Below, in pieces: positions 24,090 to 31,712 of a DNA stretch of 40,414 bases. Position numbers and translations under genes: made by a program. Below the pieces are notes generated by a model. It was not told where the DNA came from and did not search any database. It saw nothing but the letters and a program-made list of their open reading frames with translations. Source of the stretch: Oscillospiraceae bacterium (lineage in GTDB: Bacteria > Bacillota > Clostridia > Oscillospirales > Oscillospiraceae); NCBI GenBank assembly GCA_031262405.1, contig JAISHS010000032.1, positions 1 to 40,414 of the forward strand, read 5' to 3'. The number at the start of each line of letters is the position of its first letter. The stretch's first letter is position 1.

Positions 24090-25466
24090 TCATTTCACTT
24101 TTACTTCAATTGGCGTCGGGAACGGCGTCCGGCGGGAGTATTGCGTCTCGAGATAAACCGTGTCATAGGGATAATCCGTCAGCGAGAATTCCATCGTGAA
24201 GCTGCCGGGGGTATCTGTGCTCGCGCCGGTTTCTTTGTCGATGTGGTCCCCTGATATTAGCCCTAAAGTGCTAACTTCACATCTCTTTCCCATTTCGTCA
24301 TAAAATTCGCGGTTGAACAGCCCATAGACCATTCCGTCCTCTTGCAGAGTGCCGGTAAACACCAAATCCCAGTCGCCGCCTCGCCGCTCGGCGCTCTCGA
24401 GCTGCACCCCCTCGGGCAGGGCGTCCACTTGCGCGTTTGCCAGGTCAATCTTCACGTGTTCCTTGTCCTTATCGAGCCAGGTGGCGTCCGTAATACACAG
24501 CTTCAGCCGCCTGCCGCCCGAGAAGAAGGAGCTTTCCGCATGGAAAGCGCGCATAAACGGCGAGGATACGGAGCCGACCGAGCCCGTGCCGTAGCGGATT
24601 CTCTCGAAACGCTCGCCCTTTTCGTTTTCAAGATAAAAGTTAATCCCTTGGAGCCAGGCGGTGTTGCTCTCGTCGTCGGCTAGATTTATGCGGATGTGCG
24701 TCGGATAAATCTCGACGGTAGTTACTGTTATGTGCTGTCCGTCCAGCATAAGGCTTTCGTTCAGCTCGATTATCTCGCCCTGCTGCCTGTACTCGGGGTC
24801 AAAGTGCAGCTCGAAGGAAAAGCTCGCGATATACCCCGGCTCATCCTCAGGATTTACTGCCCCCAGCGGGGGGACGTCGCTCATATTCTCATACACCTCG
24901 CAGCCGAGAATCAGAGCCTCCGGAATATCCGTGTTTTCTCCATACTCCAGTACAAACCGCTGGAGTACTCCGATATTGTCGGGGGAATTTCCAAACATCA
25001 TGCTCTGGCCGGGGCGTAACCCATCCAGCCTCTCTATGGCGGGCTCCGCAAACAGAGACGTGTAGAGCTCAGAATCGAGGGTGTAAAAGATGTTGAGCTG
25101 CTTTTGGTCGACGATCAGATATTCAATGCGCATCGTGATCCCGTTTTGGGTCTGCTCAAGATCAATGGGCTGGACATAGTCGTTGGCCACGGCGGCGCTC
25201 AGGGAGGGCGAAAAGGTCACGGCCTGCGCCAGCTCGCGCAGTATCGGCAGCTTTGCGACGGCCTGCGAAAAGCCCGCAAAGAGGTTCACGAGCACTGCGA
25301 ACACAATTAAAAAGCTCGCTAGGCTCCCCGCCGGAATCGCGATGAAGCGGCGGATATTTTTATGCTTTTTCGCCCGCGCGAAAGCGCGCTCGTAGGCGTA
25401 TTCTAGGGCGGGCGGCGTAGTCTCAAGCTCTGTCAAGAGCGCGTTATATTCATCATTTCGGTTCAT
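24090..25466 (-). CDS. DUF4179 membrane protein, probable anti-sigma factor
   Basis: A 458-residue protein with a short cytoplasmic N-terminus (about 1-41), one membrane segment (about 42-64) and a large extracytoplasmic domain. The region after the membrane segment (FSPSLSAAVANDYVQPID...NGITMRIEYLIVDQKQLNIFYTL) is DUF4179, which occurs in proteins encoded directly after ECF sigma factors. Such proteins hold the sigma factor through the cytoplasmic tail and sense envelope conditions outside. Its ATG is 4 nt after the sigma stop, and its GAGGAGG site lies inside the sigma gene, so translation is coupled. A stray copy of its 3' end lies at 21569-21624. Confidence 0.85.
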   Translation of the reverse strand: MNRNDEYNALLTELETTPPALEYAYERAFARAKKHKNIRRFIAIPAGSLASFLIVFAVLVNLFAGFSQAVAKLPILRELAQAVTFSPSLSAAVANDYVQPIDLEQTQNGITMRIEYLIVDQKQLNIFYTLDSELYTSLFAEPAIERLDGLRPGQSMMFGNSPDNIGVLQRFVLEYGENTDIPEALILGCEVYENMSDVPPLGAVNPEDEPGYIASFSFELHFDPEYRQQGEIIELNESLMLDGQHITVTTVEIYPTHIRINLADDESNTAWLQGINFYLENEKGERFERIRYGTGSVGSVSSPFMRAFHAESSFFSGGRRLKLCITDATWLDKDKEHVKIDLANAQVDALPEGVQLESAERRGGDWDLVFTGTLQEDGMVYGLFNREFYDEMGKRCEVSTLGLISGDHIDKETGASTDTPGSFTMEFSLTDYPYDTVYLETQYSRRTPFPTPIEVKVK

Positions 25467-25469
25467 GTT

Positions 25470-25934
25470 TCAATCCTCCTCGGTCAGCTCCAGCCTTAAT
25501 AGCTGCAGCGCGCGCCGCTGCCGCGTCGCGGCAGTACCGGGCGGAATCTCTAAGCTTCGCGCCGTCTCGGCTAGGGTGAAGCCCGAAAAATATCTTAGGA
25601 GCACGACTTCTTTCAGCTCCGGCGGCAGGCGCAATATCGCGTCCCTAAGCGGCAGGGCGTCATAGTCTTCGGCGGCGGCTTCGGGAAGGGCGTCCAGCGG
25701 CTGCTCGCGCTTTGCGCGGCGCAAAAGCCTCTTGCACTCGTTGATGAGTATACGGGTCAGCCAGGTCTCGAAGTATTCCGGCTGACGCAGTTTCCGAAGG
25801 GCAAGAAGCCCGCGGTAAATCGCCTCGTCCACCGCGTCGAGAGCAAGGCTCTCGCTGCCCAGATGCAAAACCGCGGTGCGGTACAGCCGCGCCTTGAGCC
25901 GCCCGGCCCGCTCGCCGAACTCGGCCATCTCCAT
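25470..25934 (-). CDS. ECF-type RNA polymerase sigma factor
   Basis: A 154-residue sigma-70-family protein. Region 2 spans ARLYRTAVLHLGS...DAVDEAIYRGLLALRKLRQPEYFETWLTRILINECKRLLRR. Region 4 is LPPELKEVVLLRYFSGFTLAETARSLEIPPGTAATRQRRALQLLR with a clear HTH. I prefer ATG 25934, which has GGAAGGGGGG 9 nt upstream; a GTG 25 codons earlier (26009) is possible but gives an atypical N-terminus. The partner anti-sigma gene follows directly. The divergent gene at 26172 is a candidate target. No consensus ECF promoter could be fixed by eye. Confidence 0.9.
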   Translation of the reverse strand: MEMAEFGERAGRLKARLYRTAVLHLGSESLALDAVDEAIYRGLLALRKLRQPEYFETWLTRILINECKRLLRRAKREQPLDALPEAAAEDYDALPLRDAILRLPPELKEVVLLRYFSGFTLAETARSLEIPPGTAATRQRRALQLLRLELTEED

Positions 25935-26171
25935 ATGCGCCTGCCCCCCTTCCTGTAAACTTGCAAGTTCATATATTAGACTTACGAGCGGGGCGTTTTT
26001 ATTTCCCACCGTGAAAAATTTTCCTCTGACCCTTGTAACACTTGAGCTTAGCGCAAGCTATCCCTTCAACTCACACACCCGCGCGGGAGTTCATACCATA
26101 TTATAAAGATACTGCATTATAATGTTGCCGCAGCTTTGTTCGGGAATATGCGGCATATAGGGGGAAACGAC

Positions 26172-28640
26172 ATGGCGCAGGCTCAAATCAACGCAAAGAA
26201 ACAAATTGTGGGCAACACGCCCAATCCGCCGGATGAGACATTTAAATTTAACCTGATAACCAACGGGCAAATCGTGGCGTCAACGCAAAGCGACAGCCAA
26301 GGCAATGTTGCCTTCCCGCCCGTCACAATCAATCAGGCAGGCGAAGCCGACTACATTATTGTCGAAGTGCCCGACGACCCGCCGAAATCCGGCTGGACCT
26401 ATGACAGGCACCAGTGCGTCGCCCACGTCTCCACGAAAGAGGATCCGCAGACCCATGAGCTTGTCTCTACCGTCACCTATCCGGATACTTCTCCTGTTTT
26501 TACGAACACCTACGCCGGGTCTGCACCCGCCTCTACCGGTGACTATGACGCGCCGAAGGCCGCCAAGACTGTTGTCGGCGGACAGATGACCTCAGGGCAA
26601 TTTGCCTTCGGGCTGTTCGACGAAAACGGAAAGCAAATCGCGTCCTCCTCAAACGACGCCGCCGGAGAGATTAAATTTCCCGCAATGACCTTCGACAAGA
26701 CGGGCGAATATCTTTACACGATTCGGGAGACCACCCCCGACGGCGAGGGCTGGACCACCGACAAGCGCTCGTCGCCGTATAAAGTCGTCGTCGACGACAA
26801 CGGCAGCGGTCAGCTCGTCGCAACCGTCACCTATCCGGAAGGCAAGCCAAGCTTTGTCAATTACTATTCCCCCGCTCCCGCTTCAACCGGAAACGACTCC
26901 CCCAAGGCGCACAAAACCTGCACCGGAGGGTCTAGTCTCGAAGCCGGGCAGTTTAACTTCGGCGTCTATGATTCAAACGGAAACCTAATCGAGAGCGCCG
27001 CCAATGACGCCGACGGAAACGTTACTTTTCCGCCGCTGACCTTCCCGCATTCGGGTGAGTATAACTACACTATTCGGGAATCCACTCCCGACGGCGGCGG
27101 CTGGCAAACCGACAAGAGCTCTTATCCCTATAAGGTCGTCGTCACCGACAATGGGAGCGGTCAGCTCGTCGCCAGCGTCACCGCGCCCAATCCGCCAGCT
27201 GAGTTTGAGAATAAATACACCGTTCAAGGCTCAGAGTCAATTTTGGCATATAAAAAGCTTCAGGGCTGGAACAGCCAGCAGTCTCCCCCGGCCTTCAGCT
27301 TCACGCTGAGAGATTCTAGCGGGCAGCTCGTGAAGACAGCGACAGACGAAAACGGCGCCATAGACTTCGGCGCCTTAAGCTTCACCGAGCAGGGCGATTA
27401 TGATTATGTCATCAGCGAGGATACCCCCCTGCCGCCCGGCTGGAGTTCCTCGGGCGCCTCATATCGCGTCCGCGTTCATATGGCAGACGACGGCAAAGGC
27501 GGCCTCGTGGCCAGCGTATCCTATCCCGACGGCCAAACCAGCCCCACCTTTGTCAACACCTATTCAGCCCGTCCGGCAAACGTGGGCAGCGTTATACAAA
27601 ATAACCCCAGCGGCAAAAACCCCCTCAAGCTCGCCGAGGGCGCGGCTCTGCCAAACAGCCGCTTCTCCTTCGGAATGTTCGACGAGAGCGGCAGCTTGGT
27701 TGCCGTCGGCTTTAATAATGCAGACGGCTCAATTCGATTCCCCTTGTTTTACAAGTCAAAGCTCGGCACAGAAAAATACACCCTCAAGGAGCTTACCACC
27801 AGCGGCAAGGGCTGGACGACCGACCGAACGGAATTTCCCGTCAATGTCACTATCTCCGACGACGGACAGGGAAGCTTATCCGCAAGCGTCGATTATCCGG
27901 GCGAGACCCCGGTATTCAGAAACATCTACTCCGCGGCTCCCGCCTCCACCGGGGAGGACGGCGCGCCCAAGGCAAGAAAAATGACGGTCGGCGGGCAGCT
28001 AAAGCCGGGGCAGTTTTCCTTCGCGCTGCTCGACCAAAACGGAAATACGGTTGCAGTAGCCTCAAATGACGCCGCCGGGGAGATAAACTTCCCAGCAATG
28101 ACCTTCGACAAGACGGGTGAATATGACTACACTATTCGGGAGACCACCCCCGACGGCGGCGGCTGGCATACCGACAAAAGCTCCTATCCCTATAAGGTCG
28201 TCGTCACCGACAACGGCCAGGGTCAGCTTATCGCAAATGCAACCGAGCCGAGCCCGCCCGCAGTGTTTGTGAATACCTTTGACGATTTCAAGCCGACTCA
28301 GACCACAGTCTGCGCGCGCAAAAAAGTCTGCGGGGCAAGGCTCTGCGCCGAGGCCTTCGATTTTGCCCTGCTCGACGAAAACGGCGTTCAAATTGACCTG
28401 ACCTCAAACGACGCCAAGGGCAACATCTGCTTTACAATGACCTTCAACGCGCCCGGCGTTTATCGCCGCGCCGTCAAGGAGCTGACGGTCTCCTGCGGAG
28501 GCTGGCACAGCGACGAGCGTATTTTCGGGTTTTCTGTCACTGTAACTGCTAACAGTGAGGGGGTTCTCGAGAGCGAAGTCGTTTTCGACTCAGGAGACCC
28601 GCCCGTCTTCATAAACCGCTACTGCGACTGCACTAGCTAG
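26172..28640 (+). CDS. seven-repeat isopeptide (Spy0128/FctA-like pilin linkage) domain protein without export signal
   Basis: An 822-residue protein made of seven repeats of about 115 residues resembling the streptococcal pilin isopeptide-linkage domain. Each repeat keeps a Lys near its start (AKK, AAK, AHK, AYK, LKL, ARK, ARK), a Glu in the IREtTP-like strand, and an Asn in the closing F-x-N-x-(Y/F) strand. This is the triad that forms a spontaneous intramolecular Lys-Asn bond. Repeats 2 and 6 are nearly identical in DNA. The last repeat has seven Cys. ATG 26172 follows an AGGGGG site. The protein begins MAQAQINAKKQ with no signal peptide and ends NRYCDCTS with no LPXTG, so its route to the surface, if any, is unexplained. 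Confidence 0.85.
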   Translation: MAQAQINAKKQIVGNTPNPPDETFKFNLITNGQIVASTQSDSQGNVAFPPVTINQAGEADYIIVEVPDDPPKSGWTYDRHQCVAHVSTKEDPQTHELVSTVTYPDTSPVFTNTYAGSAPASTGDYDAPKAAKTVVGGQMTSGQFAFGLFDENGKQIASSSNDAAGEIKFPAMTFDKTGEYLYTIRETTPDGEGWTTDKRSSPYKVVVDDNGSGQLVATVTYPEGKPSFVNYYSPAPASTGNDSPKAHKTCTGGSSLEAGQFNFGVYDSNGNLIESAANDADGNVTFPPLTFPHSGEYNYTIRESTPDGGGWQTDKSSYPYKVVVTDNGSGQLVASVTAPNPPAEFENKYTVQGSESILAYKKLQGWNSQQSPPAFSFTLRDSSGQLVKTATDENGAIDFGALSFTEQGDYDYVISEDTPLPPGWSSSGASYRVRVHMADDGKGGLVASVSYPDGQTSPTFVNTYSARPANVGSVIQNNPSGKNPLKLAEGAALPNSRFSFGMFDESGSLVAVGFNNADGSIRFPLFYKSKLGTEKYTLKELTTSGKGWTTDRTEFPVNVTISDDGQGSLSASVDYPGETPVFRNIYSAAPASTGEDGAPKARKMTVGGQLKPGQFSFALLDQNGNTVAVASNDAAGEINFPAMTFDKTGEYDYTIRETTPDGGGWHTDKSSYPYKVVVTDNGQGQLIANATEPSPPAVFVNTFDDFKPTQTTVCARKKVCGARLCAEAFDFALLDENGVQIDLTSNDAKGNICFTMTFNAPGVYRRAVKELTVSCGGWHSDERIFGFSVTVTANSEGVLESEVVFDSGDPPVFINRYCDCTS

Positions 28641-28705
28641 CCGGTGCAGCTTCAATCCGAACCCGCATCGCCTGTTGTTAAATCAGAGCTTCCCCATCTC
28701 TGCCC

Positions 28706-29569
28706 TCAAAACAGCGATGTTTGCCGCTCCGGTGCTTCAAACTCCCGCAGGTAGTTAAAGACCTCGTCTGTTTTATATAAAATCCCCTCTTTGCGGCATT
28801 CCGCGCGGAAAATATTCATGAGGCGGTCGTTGTTCGGACTGTTGCAGACATAGGAGCCTCCGAAGAGCCGAATATACCTCTCCTTTAAGCCGGGGAAATG
28901 CTCATCCAGTTTTTTGTAAAAATATTCCCGATTGCCCTCCCGCAGCGTCACGCCGAAGCCAAAACAGAGTATCCCGCGCACCCGCGCCCGAACGCAGTAG
29001 TCGAGCAGTCCGCGCAGATTTTCCTCCGTGTCGTTGATAAAGGGCAGTATCGGAGAGAGCCACACAACAGTGGGTATCCGCGCCTCCCGCATGGTCTCCA
29101 AAACTTGAAACCGCTCGGAGGTTACGGACACATTCGGCTCTATTTTTCGGCACAGCTCATCGTCAAAGGTCGTCAGAGTGAGCTGCACGACGCATTTTGC
29201 CTTTTCGTTTATAGATTTGAGAATATCCAAATCCCGCAAAATCCGCGCGGACTTCGTCTGTATCGCCAAGCCGAAGCCATATTTGTCAATAAGCTCCAAG
29301 CACCGGCGCGTGACCTCCAACTCACTTTCAAGGTGAATATAGCTGTCGCACATCGCCCCTGTACCGATCATACAGGGCTTTCTCTTGCGGCGCAGCTGCG
29401 CCTCAAGAATTCTTGGCGCGTCGCGCTTAACCTCAATGTCCTCAAAATCGTGGTTCATTTGATAACAGACGCTTCTGCTGTCGCAATAGATACAGCCGTG
29501 GGTACAGCCGCGATAGAGATTCATTCCGTTTTGAGGCGAGAGTATTGTTTTATAGTCGGCATAGTGCAT
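28706..29569 (-). CDS. SPL-family radical SAM protein
   Basis: A 287-residue radical SAM enzyme related to spore photoproduct lyase. The 4Fe-4S/SAM-binding CxxxCxxC is at Cys22, Cys26 and Cys29 (GCTHGCIYC), within the family opening HYADYKTILSPQNGMNLYRGC. Later come IGTGAMCDSYIHLE, the AIQTKSARILRDLDIL strand and SPILPFINDTEEN. The family contains many members that are not true photoproduct lyases, so DNA repair is only a possibility. ATG 29569 has AAAGGA upstream and matches the usual start; the in-frame extension to 29650 crosses the divergent promoter. Confidence 0.85.
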   Translation of the reverse strand: MHYADYKTILSPQNGMNLYRGCTHGCIYCDSRSVCYQMNHDFEDIEVKRDAPRILEAQLRRKRKPCMIGTGAMCDSYIHLESELEVTRRCLELIDKYGFGLAIQTKSARILRDLDILKSINEKAKCVVQLTLTTFDDELCRKIEPNVSVTSERFQVLETMREARIPTVVWLSPILPFINDTEENLRGLLDYCVRARVRGILCFGFGVTLREGNREYFYKKLDEHFPGLKERYIRLFGGSYVCNSPNNDRLMNIFRAECRKEGILYKTDEVFNYLREFEAPERQTSLF

Positions 29570-29606
29570 ACGCGGCACAATCCTTTCTATTGGCTCAAGC
29601 CATGTC

Positions 29607-29635
29607 TTGACAATTTTAGCTTGCAATAATAAAAT
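29607..29635 (+). promoter_or_regulatory. promoter of the DUF4430 / ECF-S pair
   Basis: Perfect TTGACA (29607-29612), a 17-nt spacer and TAAAAT (29630-29635), 35 nt before the start codon. The implied leader is under 30 nt, too short for a cobalamin or other vitamin riboswitch. Confidence 0.8.
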
Positions 29636-29669
29636 CACAATAACACACAAGCATTAAGGAGAACTGTTC

Positions 29670-30068
29670 ATGCCAAAGAAAACCCGCAACATCCTCATCA
29701 TCTGCTCTGCCGTGCTCGTCCTCGCTCTGGCGGTCTTTGCCGCCGTCTATTTTACTAATCAGCCCGCGACCTCCGCCGGACTCAAGACCATCACCTTCAA
29801 AGTCACCTACTCTGGCGGCGAAACCGAGAGCTTCGAGATACACACCGACGCCGAGTTCCTTCGCGGCGCACTGGAGCAGGAAAAGCTCATTGCCGGGGAA
29901 GAATCCGACCTCGGTCTGTTCGTGACCTCCGTCAACGGCGTCGCCGCCGACAGCTCAACAAACGAGTTCTGGAGCTTCTCCAAGGGCGGGGAAATGCTCA
30001 TGACCGGCGTTGACGATACCCCCATCGCCGACGGCGACTCTTTTGAAGCCGCCATAGATAATTTCTGA
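29670..30068 (+). CDS. membrane-anchored DUF4430 domain protein
   Basis: A 132-residue protein with an N-terminal membrane anchor (about 8-29) and one extracytoplasmic DUF4430 domain (about 40-132). The pattern is FKVTYSGGETESFEIHTDAEFLRGALEQEKLI...FVTSVNGVAADSSTNEFWSFSKGGEMLMTGVDDTPIADGDSFEAAI. DUF4430 is related to the C-terminal domain of the cobalamin binders transcobalamin and intrinsic factor. AAGGAGA precedes the ATG. Its stop overlaps the start of an ECF-transporter S component (TGATG), so it may capture substrate for that transporter. A substrate cannot be proved from the sequence. Confidence 0.85.
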   Translation: MPKKTRNILIICSAVLVLALAVFAAVYFTNQPATSAGLKTITFKVTYSGGETESFEIHTDAEFLRGALEQEKLIAGEESDLGLFVTSVNGVAADSSTNEFWSFSKGGEMLMTGVDDTPIADGDSFEAAIDNF

Positions 30069-30616
30069 TGCGCAGCCGCGATAAAAGCGCCGAAAACGGG
30101 TGCGAAAAAGCGCGGGAGCCGAATTTCCGCGCCATAAAGCCTCTTGATATTGCAATCTGCGCCCTCGGCGGCGCGCTGCTCTTCAGCCTTCAAGCGGCCA
30201 TGAGCTTCCTGCCGAACATCGAGCCGGTCTCCCTGCTCATCGTGCTGTTCACCATACGCTTTCGCAGCCGCACGGTGTTCATGATCTATATCTTCGCCCT
30301 GCTGGAGGGGCTTCTCTACGGCTTCGGTCTCTGGTGGTTTTCCTATCTCTACATCTGGACAATCCTATATGTCGCCGCCCACTTCCTGCGCGACATCAAA
30401 CAGCCCATAGTCTGGGCGGTGGTGCTCGCGCTCTTCGGCCTGCTCTTCGGCGCCCTCACAAGCCCCGCGACCTTCATCACCATGGGCACGCAGGCGGGCT
30501 TTGCCTATATCATAAGCGGCTTTCCCTTTGACCTCATCCACTGCGCAAGCAACTTTGTTCTGACGCTGCTGCTGTTTAAGCCTCTGGACAAGCTCTTGCA
30601 AAAGCTGCTCAGCTGA
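30068..30616 (+). CDS. ECF transporter S component (vitamin-type uptake)
   Basis: A 182-residue membrane protein with about five or six hydrophobic segments. It has the layout of an ECF-transporter substrate-binding subunit: AICALGGALLFSLQAAM, LPNIEPVSLLIVLFTIRF, IFALLEGLLYGFGLWWFSYLY and ITMGTQAGFAYIISGFPFDLIHCASNFVL. It would bind a vitamin or cofactor and work with a shared EcfA/EcfA'/EcfT module encoded elsewhere. It is translationally coupled to the DUF4430 protein. Its 3' end overlaps the convergent ATPase gene by 8 nt. Confidence 0.85.
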   Translation: MRSRDKSAENGCEKAREPNFRAIKPLDIAICALGGALLFSLQAAMSFLPNIEPVSLLIVLFTIRFRSRTVFMIYIFALLEGLLYGFGLWWFSYLYIWTILYVAAHFLRDIKQPIVWAVVLALFGLLFGALTSPATFITMGTQAGFAYIISGFPFDLIHCASNFVLTLLLFKPLDKLLQKLLS

Positions 30617-31712
30617 TTCTCGCCTCGGTCTCCTTGTCGAAGATATAAAGCTTCTCGCAGTCGACGGCAAGACGAACTCTCGCGCCGGGATTGGCTCTCG
30701 CTCGGGTCGGAAGGGTCGCGATGAGCTGAGTGTCGCCGGCCTTGACATAGAGATATACCTCCGCGCCGACAAGCTCGGACAGCTCCACGCCGGCGTCTAT
30801 CATCCCGCAGACCTCCGGCAGTTGATCCTCCAGACAAAAGCTCTCCGGCCTGACGCCTAAAATGACGCTTTTCCCGATATAGCTATCAAGCGCGCCGTCC
30901 GCGAGAAGCCGCGGCGGGAGCGGAAGCTGCCCTCCATCGAACACGGCGGAAACGCCGTGTTCGCTCTTTGTCAGCACAGCGTCGAAGGTGTTCATCTGCG
31001 GCGAGCCTATAAAACCGGCTACAAAGAGATTTGCCGGTTCCTCATAGAGCCTCTGCGGCGTATCCACCTGCTGAATAAAGCCGTCGCGCATGACTACAAG
31101 CCTGTCGCCCATAGTCATCGCCTCGGTCTGATCGTGCGTGACATATACAAAGGTCGCGCCCAGCTTATAGTGCAGCTTTGTTATCTCCGCGCGCATCTGG
31201 GTGCGCAGCTTGGCGTCAAGGTTGCTGAGCGGCTCGTCCAGCAGAAAGGCCGCCGGGTCGCGAACGATCGCGCGGCCTAGGGCGACGCGCTGGCGCTGAC
31301 CGCCGGAGAGCGCCTTGGGCTTGCGCTGTAAGAGCTCGCGCAGGTCAAGAATCTCGGCGACCTCCTCCACCTTTTCGCGGATGATTTTTTTCGGAATCTT
31401 GCGCAGCTTTAGTCCGAAGGCCATGTTGTCAAAAACCGTCAAATGCGGATATAGCGCATAGTTTTGAAACACCATCGAGATGTCCCTGTCCTTGGGCGCA
31501 ACGGTATTTATGAGCCTCTCGCCGAGATAAAGCTCCCCGCCCGTAATCGCCTCAAGCCCCGCAATCATGCGCAGGGTGGTGGATTTCCCGCAGCCGGAGG
31601 GCCCGACCAGCACGACGAATTCACCGTCCGTGATCTCAAGGTTAAAGTCCTCGACGGCGACCACGCCGCCGGGATAGACCTTTCGAATATTCTTGAAGGT
31701 GATACTCGCCAT
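30609..31712 (-). CDS. MsmK/UgpC-type ABC transporter ATPase
   Basis: A 367-residue ATPase of carbohydrate-type ABC importers. Walker A GPSGCGKST is at 37-45, the Q-loop lies in FQNYALYPHLTVFDNMAFGL, the LSGGQRQRVALGRAI signature is at about 135, Walker B FLLDEPLSNLD at about 154, the switch His is in VYVTHDQTEA, and the C-terminal TOBE/OB regulatory domain covers about 235-367. It is the last gene of the six-gene operon, and its ATG overlaps the stop of the MacB-like gene by one base. It most likely energises the MalF/MalG-like permeases encoded upstream, and possibly the adaptor-linked part. Confidence 0.95.
   Translation of the reverse strand: MASITFKNIRKVYPGGVVAVEDFNLEITDGEFVVLVGPSGCGKSTTLRMIAGLEAITGGELYLGERLINTVAPKDRDISMVFQNYALYPHLTVFDNMAFGLKLRKIPKKIIREKVEEVAEILDLRELLQRKPKALSGGQRQRVALGRAIVRDPAAFLLDEPLSNLDAKLRTQMRAEITKLHYKLGATFVYVTHDQTEAMTMGDRLVVMRDGFIQQVDTPQRLYEEPANLFVAGFIGSPQMNTFDAVLTKSEHGVSAVFDGGQLPLPPRLLADGALDSYIGKSVILGVRPESFCLEDQLPEVCGMIDAGVELSELVGAEVYLYVKAGDTQLIATLPTRARANPGARVRLAVDCEKLYIFDKETEARIS

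Noticed and set aside
28706..29569. True spore photoproduct lyase (splB)
   Set aside because: The family signature is present, but many SPL-like radical SAM proteins have other roles and no spl operon partner is adjacent.
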